A stretch of 64,000 nt of DNA from Paraburkholderia aromaticivorans (GTDB lineage Bacteria > Pseudomonadota > Gammaproteobacteria > Burkholderiales > Burkholderiaceae): assembly GCF_012689525.1 (NCBI RefSeq), contig NZ_CP051515.1, positions 682,001 to 746,000 of the forward strand, in the 5' to 3' direction. The notes below the pieces were generated by a model. That model saw only the letters and a list, made by a program, of their open reading frames with translations. It was not told the DNA's origin and did no database searches. The position numbers and the translations under genes are program-made. This document shows positions 17,200 to 25,462 of the stretch, piece after piece (positions within the stretch are counted from its first letter, which is position 1; each line of letters opens with the position of its first letter).

Positions 17200-18585
17200 T
17201 CAACCGAGCGCGTGCGCACGGCTCGGTTTCGCGGTGAGGTTCACCGCGGTGAGTACCAGCAGGTTCACGCCGAGGCAAACCAGTCCCAGATTGAAGCCGC
17301 CGAGGTCGATCTGCAACATGTACAGGATGATCGCCAGGACCTGCCCGGTCAACATGCCGGACGCGATGGCGGACGGCCGCACGCGCAATCCGAACAGAAT
17401 GACCATCACGCCGGGGAAGAACTGCGTGACGCCGTAATACGTGGTGTTGATTAGCGTGAGCATCAGATTCGGCGTGAGCAGCGTCATCACGATCGACACC
17501 AGCAGGTACAGCACGATCACCACTTTCGCGCTCGTCTTCTGGCGAGCCTCCGGCATGCCCGGCAAGAGATTGCGTGTGACGATCGGGCCGATCGCGAGAC
17601 AGATGCCGGCCAGCACGAGCAAGCCGGACAGCGACGCGCCAGCGGCGACGAGTCCGAGCAGCCAACTCGGCAACAGGCGGATTGCGGCCGCGAAGAACGC
17701 TTCGTTGGGCGACGCGAGGTGCAGGTTCTGACTTATCGCATAGTACGACGCGACCACGAGAAACGGATACATCAGCATGTACAGCGGCATCGCGACCTGC
17801 GTGCGGCGGATCGTGTTCGCGCTTTTCGCGGTAAAGAAGTTCTGCACCGCGAACGGCATGACGTAGAAGCCGAGCGACTGGAACAGCATGGTGCTCATCG
17901 AGAAGGTCAACTGGTGCGAATTCATCCGGTTGCTCACATGCTGGCTGGCGGCATGAAAGACCTCGGTCACGCCGACTTGCATCGACACGGCAACGCCCGT
18001 GACGACGATCGCGACGACCATCAGGATATCCTTCAGCACGGCGATATACGCCGACGCGCGCACGCCTGCAATGGCGATATAGGTGAACGCGAGCAACGCT
18101 GCAAACAGGATCAGATACAGCGGTTTGAAATTCCAGCCGAGACCGTTCAATGCGGCGACGAGTCCGGTGAACTGCAACTGCCCCCACGGCAGCAGAAAGA
18201 CGATCGCGGAGCCCGCGACGATCAGTTCGAGCGAGCGGCTCTGAAAATGTCCCTTGAACAGATCGGGCAGCGTGATTGCGTTATAGCGCTTGCCGGCTTG
18301 CCAGATCTTCGGGCCGATGAAATAGCCGACGGGATAGGCCAGCAGAATGTAGCCGAGAAACCAGACGCCGTACGTCGGTCCTTTGGCATAGATACCGCCC
18401 GGAAAGCCGACCATCGTGCCGATGCTGTAGATCTCGCCGGCCGCGAGGAAGAACACGAGGTAAGCGCCGAACTGCCGTGACGCCACGAAGAAGTCATGCA
18501 CGCTTTGCGGGCCCCGGCCCTTGTTCGAACGGATCGCGAGGTAAAGCGAGAAAGCGAGGAAGCCGAGAAAGACTGCGGTGGCCAT
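17200..18585 (-). CDS. Sodium:solute symporter family transporter
   Basis: The 461-residue protein has about 12-13 transmembrane segments and the SSS-family signature region around residues 33-60 (FFVASRQFGAYLVFFLAAGEIYSIGTMVGFPGG). It should import an organic solute with Na+. The C-terminus is short and basic. It lies 12 bp downstream of a small membrane-protein gene and 32 bp upstream of the amidohydrolase gene, all on the minus strand, so the three plus CobW form a probable uptake-and-hydrolysis operon. Confidence 0.86.
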   Translation of the reverse strand: MATAVFLGFLAFSLYLAIRSNKGRGPQSVHDFFVASRQFGAYLVFFLAAGEIYSIGTMVGFPGGIYAKGPTYGVWFLGYILLAYPVGYFIGPKIWQAGKRYNAITLPDLFKGHFQSRSLELIVAGSAIVFLLPWGQLQFTGLVAALNGLGWNFKPLYLILFAALLAFTYIAIAGVRASAYIAVLKDILMVVAIVVTGVAVSMQVGVTEVFHAASQHVSNRMNSHQLTFSMSTMLFQSLGFYVMPFAVQNFFTAKSANTIRRTQVAMPLYMLMYPFLVVASYYAISQNLHLASPNEAFFAAAIRLLPSWLLGLVAAGASLSGLLVLAGICLAIGPIVTRNLLPGMPEARQKTSAKVVIVLYLLVSIVMTLLTPNLMLTLINTTYYGVTQFFPGVMVILFGLRVRPSAIASGMLTGQVLAIILYMLQIDLGGFNLGLVCLGVNLLVLTAVNLTAKPSRAHALG

Positions 18586-18597
18586 CCGGACACTCCT

Positions 18598-18807
18598 TTA
18601 GCAGTTTTGCGGGTGGGACTCGTCGTGGCGGCAGTCGAACACACGCCAGCAGATCATCAGGCAGCCGGAGGTGAGGATGAACCACGCGAAGATCCAGGCG
18701 TAGATGAACGGCACGCCTAATACGAAGCGGTCGACGGACGCCACCCACGGCAGCAGGCCGACCACGCCCAGATAGGGAATGCCGAGTCCGATAAACATTT
18801 TGAGCAC
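18598..18807 (-). CDS. Small membrane protein, symporter partner (DUF3311-like)
   Basis: A 69-residue protein with two hydrophobic helices (MFIGLGIPYLGVVGLLPWVASV and FVLGVPFIYAWIFAWFILTSGCLMICW) and a short Cys/His tail. Small proteins of this layout commonly precede SSS-family symporters in proteobacteria and may be their accessory subunit. I start at GTG 18807 because GAGGAG lies 5 bp upstream; an ATG at 18798 is the alternative. It is the first gene of the operon and lies 62 bp downstream of a candidate TauR operator. Confidence 0.7.
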   Translation of the reverse strand: MLKMFIGLGIPYLGVVGLLPWVASVDRFVLGVPFIYAWIFAWFILTSGCLMICWRVFDCRHDESHPQNC

Positions 18808-18868
18808 GTTAGCTCCTCGCAGTGTGTGGCCAGTACCCTCAGTGTTGCCGAACAAAAAAATAGAGCCA

Positions 18869-18899
18869 TAGAGCCAGTTGACGGGAGTCGATGAGTCCA
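18869..18899 (-). promoter_or_regulatory. Candidate TauR operator, site 1 (31-bp conserved element)
   Basis: On the plus strand this reads TAGAGCCA, 11 bases, then TCGATGAGTCCA. On the minus strand it is a direct-repeat-like pair TGGACTCA and TGGCTCTA with a 23-bp period. The same architecture occurs at 30963-30993 and 34033-34063. It lies between the divergent symporter operon and tauX, 62 bp before the first and 191 bp before the second. The TAGAGCCA half is tandemly duplicated here (18861-18876). Confidence 0.7.
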
Positions 18900-19089
18900 A
18901 TCCAGCCCATGCCGTGGAGAGGGCGAAACCCGCGTCCCCATTCGCTGCACCAGGCGAAAGCACCGCACTGGACCTACCCGTCAGAAAACCCCCTGCCTAC
19001 AATTTCCTCACGGATCGCCAGCCACCGGCGGCGTCTCATGCCTTATCGAAACGAACGCGAAAGCGAAAGTCATCCAGGAGGAGAAAGCA

Positions 19090-19500
19090 ATGGCTCAAAC
19101 ACAGACCCCACTGCAGCACGTCACGGCCGAGACACTGGCCGCGTTTTCCGATGCGTTCAATCGTCATGACGCGGACGCGTTGATGACCTTCATGACCGAC
19201 GATTGCGTGTTCGATGCAGCGGGCGGTCCGGAGGTCTTCGGCACGCGCTTCGTGGGCCGCGATGCGACCCGCGCGGCGTTCGAAGCGGTCTTCAAGACCT
19301 TTCCCGACGCGCATTGGGGCAAGGGCCGCCACTACGTGAGCGGCGAGCGCGGCGTGTCCGAGTGGGTGTTCACGGGAACGCACGCGGAAGGCTGGCGTAT
19401 CGAGGCGGAAGGTTGCGACCTGTTCGAGTTCCGCGACGGCCTCATCGCGGTCAAGCGGGCCTTCCGCAAGGAACGTCCGAAGCAGAACCTCGCACGCTGA
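19090..19500 (+). CDS. tauX: NTF2/SnoaL-like small subunit, probable taurine dehydrogenase small subunit TauX
   Basis: The 136-residue product is an NTF2-fold protein (TLAAFSDAFNRHDADALMTFMTDDCVFDAAGG near the start and EGWRIEAEGCDLFEFRDGLIAVKRAF at the end). On its own the fold says little, but a SnoaL-like protein directly preceding a large FAD amine oxidoreductase is the known arrangement of TauX and TauY, the cytochrome c-linked taurine dehydrogenase. Both lie next to tauABC, xsc and pta here. AGGAGGAG precedes the ATG. The gap to tauY is 13 bp. The name rests on context more than on residue-level recognition. Confidence 0.68.
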   Translation: MAQTQTPLQHVTAETLAAFSDAFNRHDADALMTFMTDDCVFDAAGGPEVFGTRFVGRDATRAAFEAVFKTFPDAHWGKGRHYVSGERGVSEWVFTGTHAEGWRIEAEGCDLFEFRDGLIAVKRAFRKERPKQNLAR

Positions 19501-19513
19501 TCGGGAGCTTCAC

Positions 19514-20929
19514 ATGGAGCACAGTGAAATCGAACGGGTCGCGCAAGGCATGCCGTCCGGCCGCGAAGGCGATACGCGCTACGATCCGGCGTACGACCCG
19601 CTGGTGTCGCCGGGACCGGGCTGGGGCAAGCAATACGCGCCGACCTACTGGGTCGCCACCGCGGGCACGCCGCCCGAAGACGACGGCCCGATCACGGCGG
19701 ACGTCGACGTGGATGTGGCGATCATCGGCGGCGGCTATACGGGGCTCGCCACGGCGCTCTGTCTCGCACGGGAGCACGGCATCAAGGCGGTGGTGCTGGA
19801 AGCCAACAAGACGAGTTGGGGCTGCAGCAGCCGCAACGGCGGGCAAGGTCAGAACGCCTCTGGCCGGCTATCGCGTTCTCAATGGATCGAGCGTTGGGGT
19901 AAAGACGTCGCGTTGAAAATGCACGACGAGATTCAGGAAGGTTTCGATAACTTCAAGTCGCTGGTCGCCGAGATCGATTGCGATCCGCAACCCGGTGGCC
20001 ACTTTTTGATCGCACACCGTCCGCGCATCATGCAGAAGCTCGCCGCCGAGGCCAAGGTCTGGAAGGACGTGTTCGGCTATCCGTCCGAACTGATCGACAA
20101 GCAGACCTTCCAGCGCGAGTACGTCAACGATCACGAAGCGGCCGGCGCGCTGCACGAGCCGGAGGGTATCGGCATTCATGCGTTGAAGCTCGCCTTCGGA
20201 TATCTGCGGCTGGCTCGCGAAGCGGGCGCCAAGGTGCATCCGGCGAGCCCGGTGCTCGGCTGGGAAACGATCAACGGCGTGCATCATTTGCGCACGCCTG
20301 GCGGCATCGTGCGCGCGCGCGCGGTCGGCATCGCGACGGGCGCTTACACGGCGCAAACACTGCACGACTCGCTGCGCAGCCGCATCATGCCGATCCTGTC
20401 GAATTCGATGGTCACGCGTCCGCTCACGAAGCAGGAAATCGACGCGTGCAACTTTCGCACGACCCAGGTGCTGACCGATACACGCACGCTGCGCTTCTAC
20501 TATCGCTTTCTGCCGGACAATCGCCTGCAGATCGGCAGCCGTTCCGCGATCACCGGCGCCGACGCGCCCAATTCGCGCCACTACGATCTGCTGTTGGAAG
20601 GCATGCTCCGGAAGTTTCCGGCTTTGCGCGGCGTCGCGATCGATTATTCATGGTGGGGTTGGGTGGACGTCAGCCACGACATGATGCCGCGCGTGTATCA
20701 GCCGGATCCGATGCAGACGGTGTACTACGCGCTCGGTTATGGCGGCAACGGCGTGTCGTATTCACAGCAGGCCGGGCGGCGGCTCGCCGAACGCATCGCG
20801 GGAAAGGGCGCGAAACAGACGCTGCCGATCTTCACGTCGCCCTTGCCCGGGCACCCGTTTGCGCCGTTCCGTCGCATCGGCCAGCGGATGCTGTATCAAC
20901 TGTATTTCCGCCGCGACGAAAAGCCCTGA
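19514..20929 (+). CDS. tauY: FAD-dependent amine oxidoreductase, probable taurine dehydrogenase large subunit TauY
   Basis: The 471-residue protein has a DAO-type fold. The ADP-binding motif VAIIGGGYTGLATALCLA lies near residue 72, followed by the WGCSSRNGGQ flavin motif. The C-terminal YYALGYGGNGVSYSQQAGRRLAERI segment closes over FAD. PuuB-type gamma-glutamylputrescine oxidases look alike, so the sequence alone allows several amines. The preceding NTF2-like subunit and the flanking taurine genes favour deamination of taurine to sulfoacetaldehyde plus ammonium. No taurine:pyruvate aminotransferase is present in the window, so this would be the only taurine-deaminating enzyme here. Confidence 0.72.
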   Translation: MEHSEIERVAQGMPSGREGDTRYDPAYDPLVSPGPGWGKQYAPTYWVATAGTPPEDDGPITADVDVDVAIIGGGYTGLATALCLAREHGIKAVVLEANKTSWGCSSRNGGQGQNASGRLSRSQWIERWGKDVALKMHDEIQEGFDNFKSLVAEIDCDPQPGGHFLIAHRPRIMQKLAAEAKVWKDVFGYPSELIDKQTFQREYVNDHEAAGALHEPEGIGIHALKLAFGYLRLAREAGAKVHPASPVLGWETINGVHHLRTPGGIVRARAVGIATGAYTAQTLHDSLRSRIMPILSNSMVTRPLTKQEIDACNFRTTQVLTDTRTLRFYYRFLPDNRLQIGSRSAITGADAPNSRHYDLLLEGMLRKFPALRGVAIDYSWWGWVDVSHDMMPRVYQPDPMQTVYYALGYGGNGVSYSQQAGRRLAERIAGKGAKQTLPIFTSPLPGHPFAPFRRIGQRMLYQLYFRRDEKP

Positions 20930-21143
20930 TGCCGTGCGGCGCTGAACTCGCAACTTGCCGCGCGCACTGCGCAAACGGCGCACACTTGCACCATGCGCGA
21001 GAACTGCGCGGTGCTTCATAAAAAATCATAGGGCGAGACGCATGGGCGTCCTCGCCCCATCCAGTCTTGAAGACGCCGGGACTCGGGCGGTTGCGAAAGC
21101 AGACCGCCCGAGCCCGCGATCGGATAACGGAATTGGAGGTGAC

Positions 21144-22574
21144 ATGCAGCGATCAACAGACACAACGGAATTGAAGGCGGGCCTCAAACAGCGCCACATG
21201 ACGATGATCGCGCTCGGCGGCGTGATCGGCGCGGGGCTCTTCGTCGGCAGCGGAGTGGTCGTGCAACAGGCCGGCCCGGCGGCGGTGCTGTCGTTTCTGA
21301 TCACCGGCGTGCTGGTCGTGCTGGTCATGCGGATGCTCGGCGAAATGGCCTGCGCGATGCCGGCCGTCGGTTCGTTCTATGAATATGCGCGGCTGGCGTT
21401 TGGCGGTAAGCGCGCTTCCGGCAACCTCGCGGGCTTTTTGACCGGCTGGATGTACTGGTATTTCTGGGTGATCGTCGTCGCGGTGGAGGCCGTGGCCGGG
21501 GCGAAGCTCGTGCAGTTCTGGTTGCCCGACGTCCCCGCGTGGGCGATCAGTCTCGTGTTGCTGGTCACGCTCACGGCGACCAACCTGGTCTCGGTCGGCA
21601 GTTACGGTGAATTCGAGTTCTGGTTCGCGTCGATCAAGGTCGCGGCGATCATGGTGTTCCTGTTTCTCGGCGGCATGTATGTGCTGGGACTGTGGCCCGC
21701 GGCAAAGCATGTCACCTCCGTGCTGCCGACGCTGCTCTCGCACGGCGGCTTGATGCCGAAGGGAATCGGACCTGTGTTGAGCGGCGCGGTTGCGGCCACG
21801 GGCTTTTACTTCGGCGCGGAGATCGTCACCATCGCGGCGGCTGAAGCGAAGGAACCCGCCAAGGCCGTCGCCAAGGCGACCAACTCGGTGATCACGCGCG
21901 TGCTGGTTTTTTATGTCGGCTCGATCCTGCTCGTCGTCGCGCTGGTGCCGTGGAATTCTCCGCACATGGCCACGCCGTATGTCAGCGCGCTCGATGCCAT
22001 GGGTATTCCGGCCGCCGCCAACGTGATGAATGCCGTCGTGCTCACCGCCGTGCTGTCGGCGCTCAACTCGGGGCTCTACGCCGCGTCGCGGATGATCTTC
22101 GCGCTGACGCGCCACGGCGACGCGCCCGCCGCGCTCGCCAAGGTCAACCGTCGCGGCGTGCCGGTTCGCGCGATTCTGATCGGCACCGTGTTCGGCTACG
22201 CGTCGGTGGTGATGTCGTATGTGTCGCCGGATACCGTGTTCGCCTTCCTGGTGAATTCGTACGGCACGGTGGCGATTTTCGTCTACGTGCTGATCGCGAT
22301 ATCGCAACTGAAACTGCGCGCCCGCATTGAGCGGGATGCGCCGCAGACGCTGCGCGTCAGGATGTGGTGCTACCCATACCTCACGTGGGTCGCGATCATT
22401 GGCATGGTCGGCATTCTGGTGGCGATGGCGTTTATTCCCGAACAACGTCAGCCGTTGTGGTTCGGCGTCGCGAGCCTCGGTGTGCTGCTACTTGCCTATT
22501 TGCTGCGGATTCGCAAAACCGACGCTACTTCTAGCGAACCGGACACGCTCGAATACCGGCACCACCATCGCTGA
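21144..22574 (+). CDS. Amino-acid permease of the APC superfamily (GABA-permease type)
   Basis: A 476-residue membrane protein with about 12 helices. It begins ELKAGLKQRHMTMIALGGVIGAGLFVGSG, the conserved first-helix glycine motif of the AAT family, and has the consensus EMACAMPAVGSFYEYA segment. The ATG at 21144 follows TTGGAGG; an upstream in-frame ATG would add a non-family leader. It imports an amino acid or amine with protons. It lies about 215 bp after tauY on the same strand, so taurine, hypotaurine or beta-alanine/GABA are candidate substrates. Ligand choice cannot be read from sequence. Confidence 0.83.
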   Translation: MQRSTDTTELKAGLKQRHMTMIALGGVIGAGLFVGSGVVVQQAGPAAVLSFLITGVLVVLVMRMLGEMACAMPAVGSFYEYARLAFGGKRASGNLAGFLTGWMYWYFWVIVVAVEAVAGAKLVQFWLPDVPAWAISLVLLVTLTATNLVSVGSYGEFEFWFASIKVAAIMVFLFLGGMYVLGLWPAAKHVTSVLPTLLSHGGLMPKGIGPVLSGAVAATGFYFGAEIVTIAAAEAKEPAKAVAKATNSVITRVLVFYVGSILLVVALVPWNSPHMATPYVSALDAMGIPAAANVMNAVVLTAVLSALNSGLYAASRMIFALTRHGDAPAALAKVNRRGVPVRAILIGTVFGYASVVMSYVSPDTVFAFLVNSYGTVAIFVYVLIAISQLKLRARIERDAPQTLRVRMWCYPYLTWVAIIGMVGILVAMAFIPEQRQPLWFGVASLGVLLLAYLLRIRKTDATSSEPDTLEYRHHHR

Positions 22575-22617
22575 AACATGAACCACGCAGTGCATTGATT
22601 ATAAAAAACGAGATGAT

Positions 22618-22632
22618 TTGTATCGAAAAAAG
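22618..22632 (+). promoter_or_regulatory. TTTGTATC(A/G)AAAAAA element upstream of the CobS-like gene
   Basis: The 15-bp sequence TTTGTATCGAAAAAA lies in an AT-rich 144-bp gap about 87 bp before the CobS-like start. A 14/15 match (TTTGTATCAAAAAAA) occurs at 29350-29364 upstream of xsc. The pairing suggests shared control of the two units, but a 15-bp AT-rich match can occur by chance. Confidence 0.35.
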
Positions 22633-22718
22633 AAAGTGCGTATGATGAACCGGCGAAGCCGCGCTGCTGGCATCTTGAGCGTCGGCCGCCGCTGTGACGA
22701 AGTGCGGAGGAGACCGTA

Positions 22719-23708
22719 GTGACCGATATCGTGACAGGCAAACCGGACCGGATGGTCCCGGTGCGCACATTGTTTGGCATCGACTCAGACTTGATGGTGC
22801 CGGCCTTCAGCGAACGAGACGACCACGTTCCGGAAATCGACGAGGTGTATCGCTTCAATCCTGAAGTGACGCTGGCGATTCTCGCCGGCTTCATGCGCGA
22901 GCGCCGCGTGATGGTGCAGGGCCTGCACGGCACGGGCAAATCCACTCACATCGAACAGGTCGCGGCGCGCCTGAACTGGCCCTGCGTGCGCGTGAATCTC
23001 GACGGGCATATCAGCCGTCTGGATCTGGTGGGCAAAGACGCCATCATCGTGCGCGACGATGTGCAGGTCACCGAATTCCAGGAAGGCATCGTGCCGTGGG
23101 CGCTGCAACGGCCCATGGCGTTGATCTTCGACGAATACGACGCGGGCCGTCCCGACGTGATGTTCGTGATCCAGCGCATTCTGGAGCGCGACGGCAAATT
23201 CACGCTGCTCGATCAGAATCGTGTGATTCATCCGCATCCGTATTTCCGGTTGTTCGCCACGACCAATACGGTCGGCCTCGGTAATCTGAACGGGTTGTAT
23301 CACGGCACGCAGTTGTTGAATCACGCGCAACTGGACCGTTGGAACGTGGTCGCCACGCTCAACTATCTGCCGCGTGCCGAGGAGGCCGGCATCGTGCTGG
23401 CGCGCGTGCCCGAACTCGCCGACGAGACCGGCCGCGCGCTGATCGAGTCGATGATTAGCGTCGCGGAATTGACGCGCAAAGGTTTTGCCACTGGCGATCT
23501 CTCCACGCTGATGTCGCCGCGCACAGTGATCGACTGGGCGGAAAACTGCCAGATCTTCCGCGATCCGGCGATGGCGTTTCGCCTGACCTTCGTCAACAAG
23601 TGCGACGAGGCCGAACGGCCCATCGTGGCCGAGTATTTTCAGCGCTGCTTCGATAGGGAACTGGAAAGCACGGCGGAGCGCGAGATGCGCTCGACGGTGG
23701 CCCAATGA
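22719..23708 (+). CDS. MoxR/CobS-type AAA+ ATPase
   Basis: The 329-residue ATPase has Walker A VQGLHGTGKST (about residues 65-76), Walker B ALIFDEYDAGRPD (about 133-145) and a sensor region LFATTNTVGLGNLNGLYHGT. Family members that insert cobalt (CobS) or mature enzymes (NorQ, CbbQ) form rings that act with a VWA-domain partner. Its stop overlaps the start of the CobT-like gene as ATGA. There is no CobN-type large chelatase subunit or other cobalamin gene in the window. I therefore call it CobS-like rather than cobS; its client enzyme is unknown. Confidence 0.82.
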   Translation: MTDIVTGKPDRMVPVRTLFGIDSDLMVPAFSERDDHVPEIDEVYRFNPEVTLAILAGFMRERRVMVQGLHGTGKSTHIEQVAARLNWPCVRVNLDGHISRLDLVGKDAIIVRDDVQVTEFQEGIVPWALQRPMALIFDEYDAGRPDVMFVIQRILERDGKFTLLDQNRVIHPHPYFRLFATTNTVGLGNLNGLYHGTQLLNHAQLDRWNVVATLNYLPRAEEAGIVLARVPELADETGRALIESMISVAELTRKGFATGDLSTLMSPRTVIDWAENCQIFRDPAMAFRLTFVNKCDEAERPIVAEYFQRCFDRELESTAEREMRSTVAQ

Positions 23709-25441
23709 CGCCTGCCGAGCGGCAAGCGACACGCCGCGCCGAACAGCGTCAGAACCTGTGCGCGGCGGCGGTGCGCGCATTGACCGGCGACGCCGCGCTG
23801 CACTACCGCGCCGGGCGTCTGTACCGTGGCTTGCGGGCGCTGCCGCTGCATGCGCCGCATCTGCGCACGGACCCGCAGGTCGACGATCTGAGGTCCCTGC
23901 GCGGCGCCGCGGATGGCGCGGCACTACGCCTGACGCATTCCGATGCGCAACTCCACGCGAGCCTGTGTCCCGCCGAACCGGCCGAGCCGGTCGAGCGACT
24001 CCTGTTCGAACTGTTCGAGCAGCTACGTTGCGAAGCGCTTGCGCCGGCCAGCATGCCGGGACTCGCACAGAATCTGCGCCATCGCTTCGAAACATGGTCG
24101 CGTGCTTTCTATCGCACGGGACTGACCGACGGCCACCTCGGCATCCTGCTTTACACGGTGGCGCAGATCGTCTGGTCGCGTCTGTCGGGCTGGCCCGTGC
24201 TGGAAGAGACCGAAGGTCTGATCGAAGCCACGCGCGCCGCGATCACACCGACGTTGGGCGTGCCGCTCGCGGCGCTGCGGCGGCATCGAACGGAGCAGGG
24301 CGAGTTCGCGATTCATGCGCTCGAACTGGCTCGTCTCGTCAGCCAGATGATGCGTGACGCCCGTGCACAGTCCGTCGAAGAAGAAGACGCGCAGGCACCG
24401 GAAGACGACGAAGCCGTGCGCGCCATGTTCGCGCTCTGGTTCGATACCGACGACGGCGAGCAGGTCGACATGGGCCTCGCGGCCACCGGCGACAGCCGCG
24501 TTCTCAGAGACGCCGAGCATCGCTACCTGGCTTACACCACGCGCTACGACCGCGAGTTCATGCCGGGCTCGCGTATCCGCGGCGAGTTGCTGGCGGAATA
24601 CCGCGACCAGCTCGACAAGCGCATTGCCGCGCAGCGCATCAACGTGCCGCGACTCGCGTATGCGCTCAAGGCCGCGCTCGCCGTGCCGCAACGCGACGGC
24701 TGGTCGTTCGGTGAAGAGCACGGCCGTATCGACGGCCGGCGTCTCGCGCAACTGGTCAGCTCGCCGGCCGAGCGGCGTTTGTTTCTGCTTGAACGGCACA
24801 AGCCGCTCGCCGATTGCGTGGTGAGCTTTCTGATCGATTGCTCGGGGTCTATGCGCACCTATATCGAGCCGGTGGCCCTGCTGGTGGACGTGCTCACTCG
24901 CGCGCTCGATCAGGCCGGTGTCGCCAGCGAGGTGCTGGGTTTCTCGACCGGCGCCTGGAACGGCGGCCGCGCGCGGCAAGACTGGCTGGCCGGCGGCCGG
25001 CCGTCTCATCCGGGGCGGCTCAACGAGGTCGCTCATCTCGTCTTCAAGGATGCGGCGACAAGCTGGCGGCGCGCTCGCGCCGATATCGCCGCGTTGTTCA
25101 AGGCCGATCTGTTTCGCGAAGGCGTGGACGGCGAAGCGGTCGACTGGGCCTGCACACGGCTGCGTGCGCGTGCCGAGGCGCGGCGGATTCTCGTCGTAAT
25201 CTCGGATGGCAGTCCGATGGATAGCGCCACCGCTCAGGTCAACGACACTTACTACCTCGACAATCATCTGAAGCAAGTAGTCGCACGCAACGAAGCCGCG
25301 CGCGACGTCGAGTTGCTGGGTCTTGGCGTCGGACTCGATCTCAGTCCGTATTACCGCCGTTGCCTTGCGATCGATCTGTCCACGCCGCCGGACATGTCGC
25401 TGTTCGCCGAACTCGTCGGCTGGATCGGCGCGCGGCGGTAG
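23705..25441 (+). CDS. CobT-like VWA-domain protein, partner of the CobS-like ATPase
   Basis: The 578-residue protein has an N-terminal alpha-helical region, an acidic middle (SVEEEDAQAPEDDEAVRAM, about residue 225) and a C-terminal von Willebrand A domain. The MIDAS motif there is LIDCSGSMRTY near residue 378, with DGSPMDSATA later. This is the CobT layout. The 4-bp overlap with the upstream ATPase gene shows the two are made together. In known systems the VWA protein recruits the AAA+ ring to its substrate enzyme. Nearby genes suggest a catabolic enzyme of the sulfonate island rather than a B12 chelatase, but this is inference. Confidence 0.8.
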   Translation: MTPAERQATRRAEQRQNLCAAAVRALTGDAALHYRAGRLYRGLRALPLHAPHLRTDPQVDDLRSLRGAADGAALRLTHSDAQLHASLCPAEPAEPVERLLFELFEQLRCEALAPASMPGLAQNLRHRFETWSRAFYRTGLTDGHLGILLYTVAQIVWSRLSGWPVLEETEGLIEATRAAITPTLGVPLAALRRHRTEQGEFAIHALELARLVSQMMRDARAQSVEEEDAQAPEDDEAVRAMFALWFDTDDGEQVDMGLAATGDSRVLRDAEHRYLAYTTRYDREFMPGSRIRGELLAEYRDQLDKRIAAQRINVPRLAYALKAALAVPQRDGWSFGEEHGRIDGRRLAQLVSSPAERRLFLLERHKPLADCVVSFLIDCSGSMRTYIEPVALLVDVLTRALDQAGVASEVLGFSTGAWNGGRARQDWLAGGRPSHPGRLNEVAHLVFKDAATSWRRARADIAALFKADLFREGVDGEAVDWACTRLRARAEARRILVVISDGSPMDSATAQVNDTYYLDNHLKQVVARNEAARDVELLGLGVGLDLSPYYRRCLAIDLSTPPDMSLFAELVGWIGARR

Positions 25442-25462
25442 AGCGCGCGTGACCTCGCTGTC

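Noticed and set aside
15578..17437. A 619-residue plus-strand open frame opposite the amidohydrolase
   Set aside because: It is Arg/His/Asp-rich reverse-complement reading of a GC-rich gene with no family motifs. The minus-strand amidohydrolase has full metal-site motifs.
19514..20929. Putrescine catabolism (PuuB)
   Set aside because: The fold is similar, but no other puu genes are present. The NTF2-like subunit upstream and the taurine neighbours fit TauXY better, though the substrate is unproven.
22719..25441. Cobalamin biosynthesis locus
   Set aside because: CobS/CobT-like genes and a CobW-family gene are present, but no CobN or corrin-ring genes occur, and the CobW-like GTPase is tied to an amidohydrolase. 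I keep the names as family labels only.
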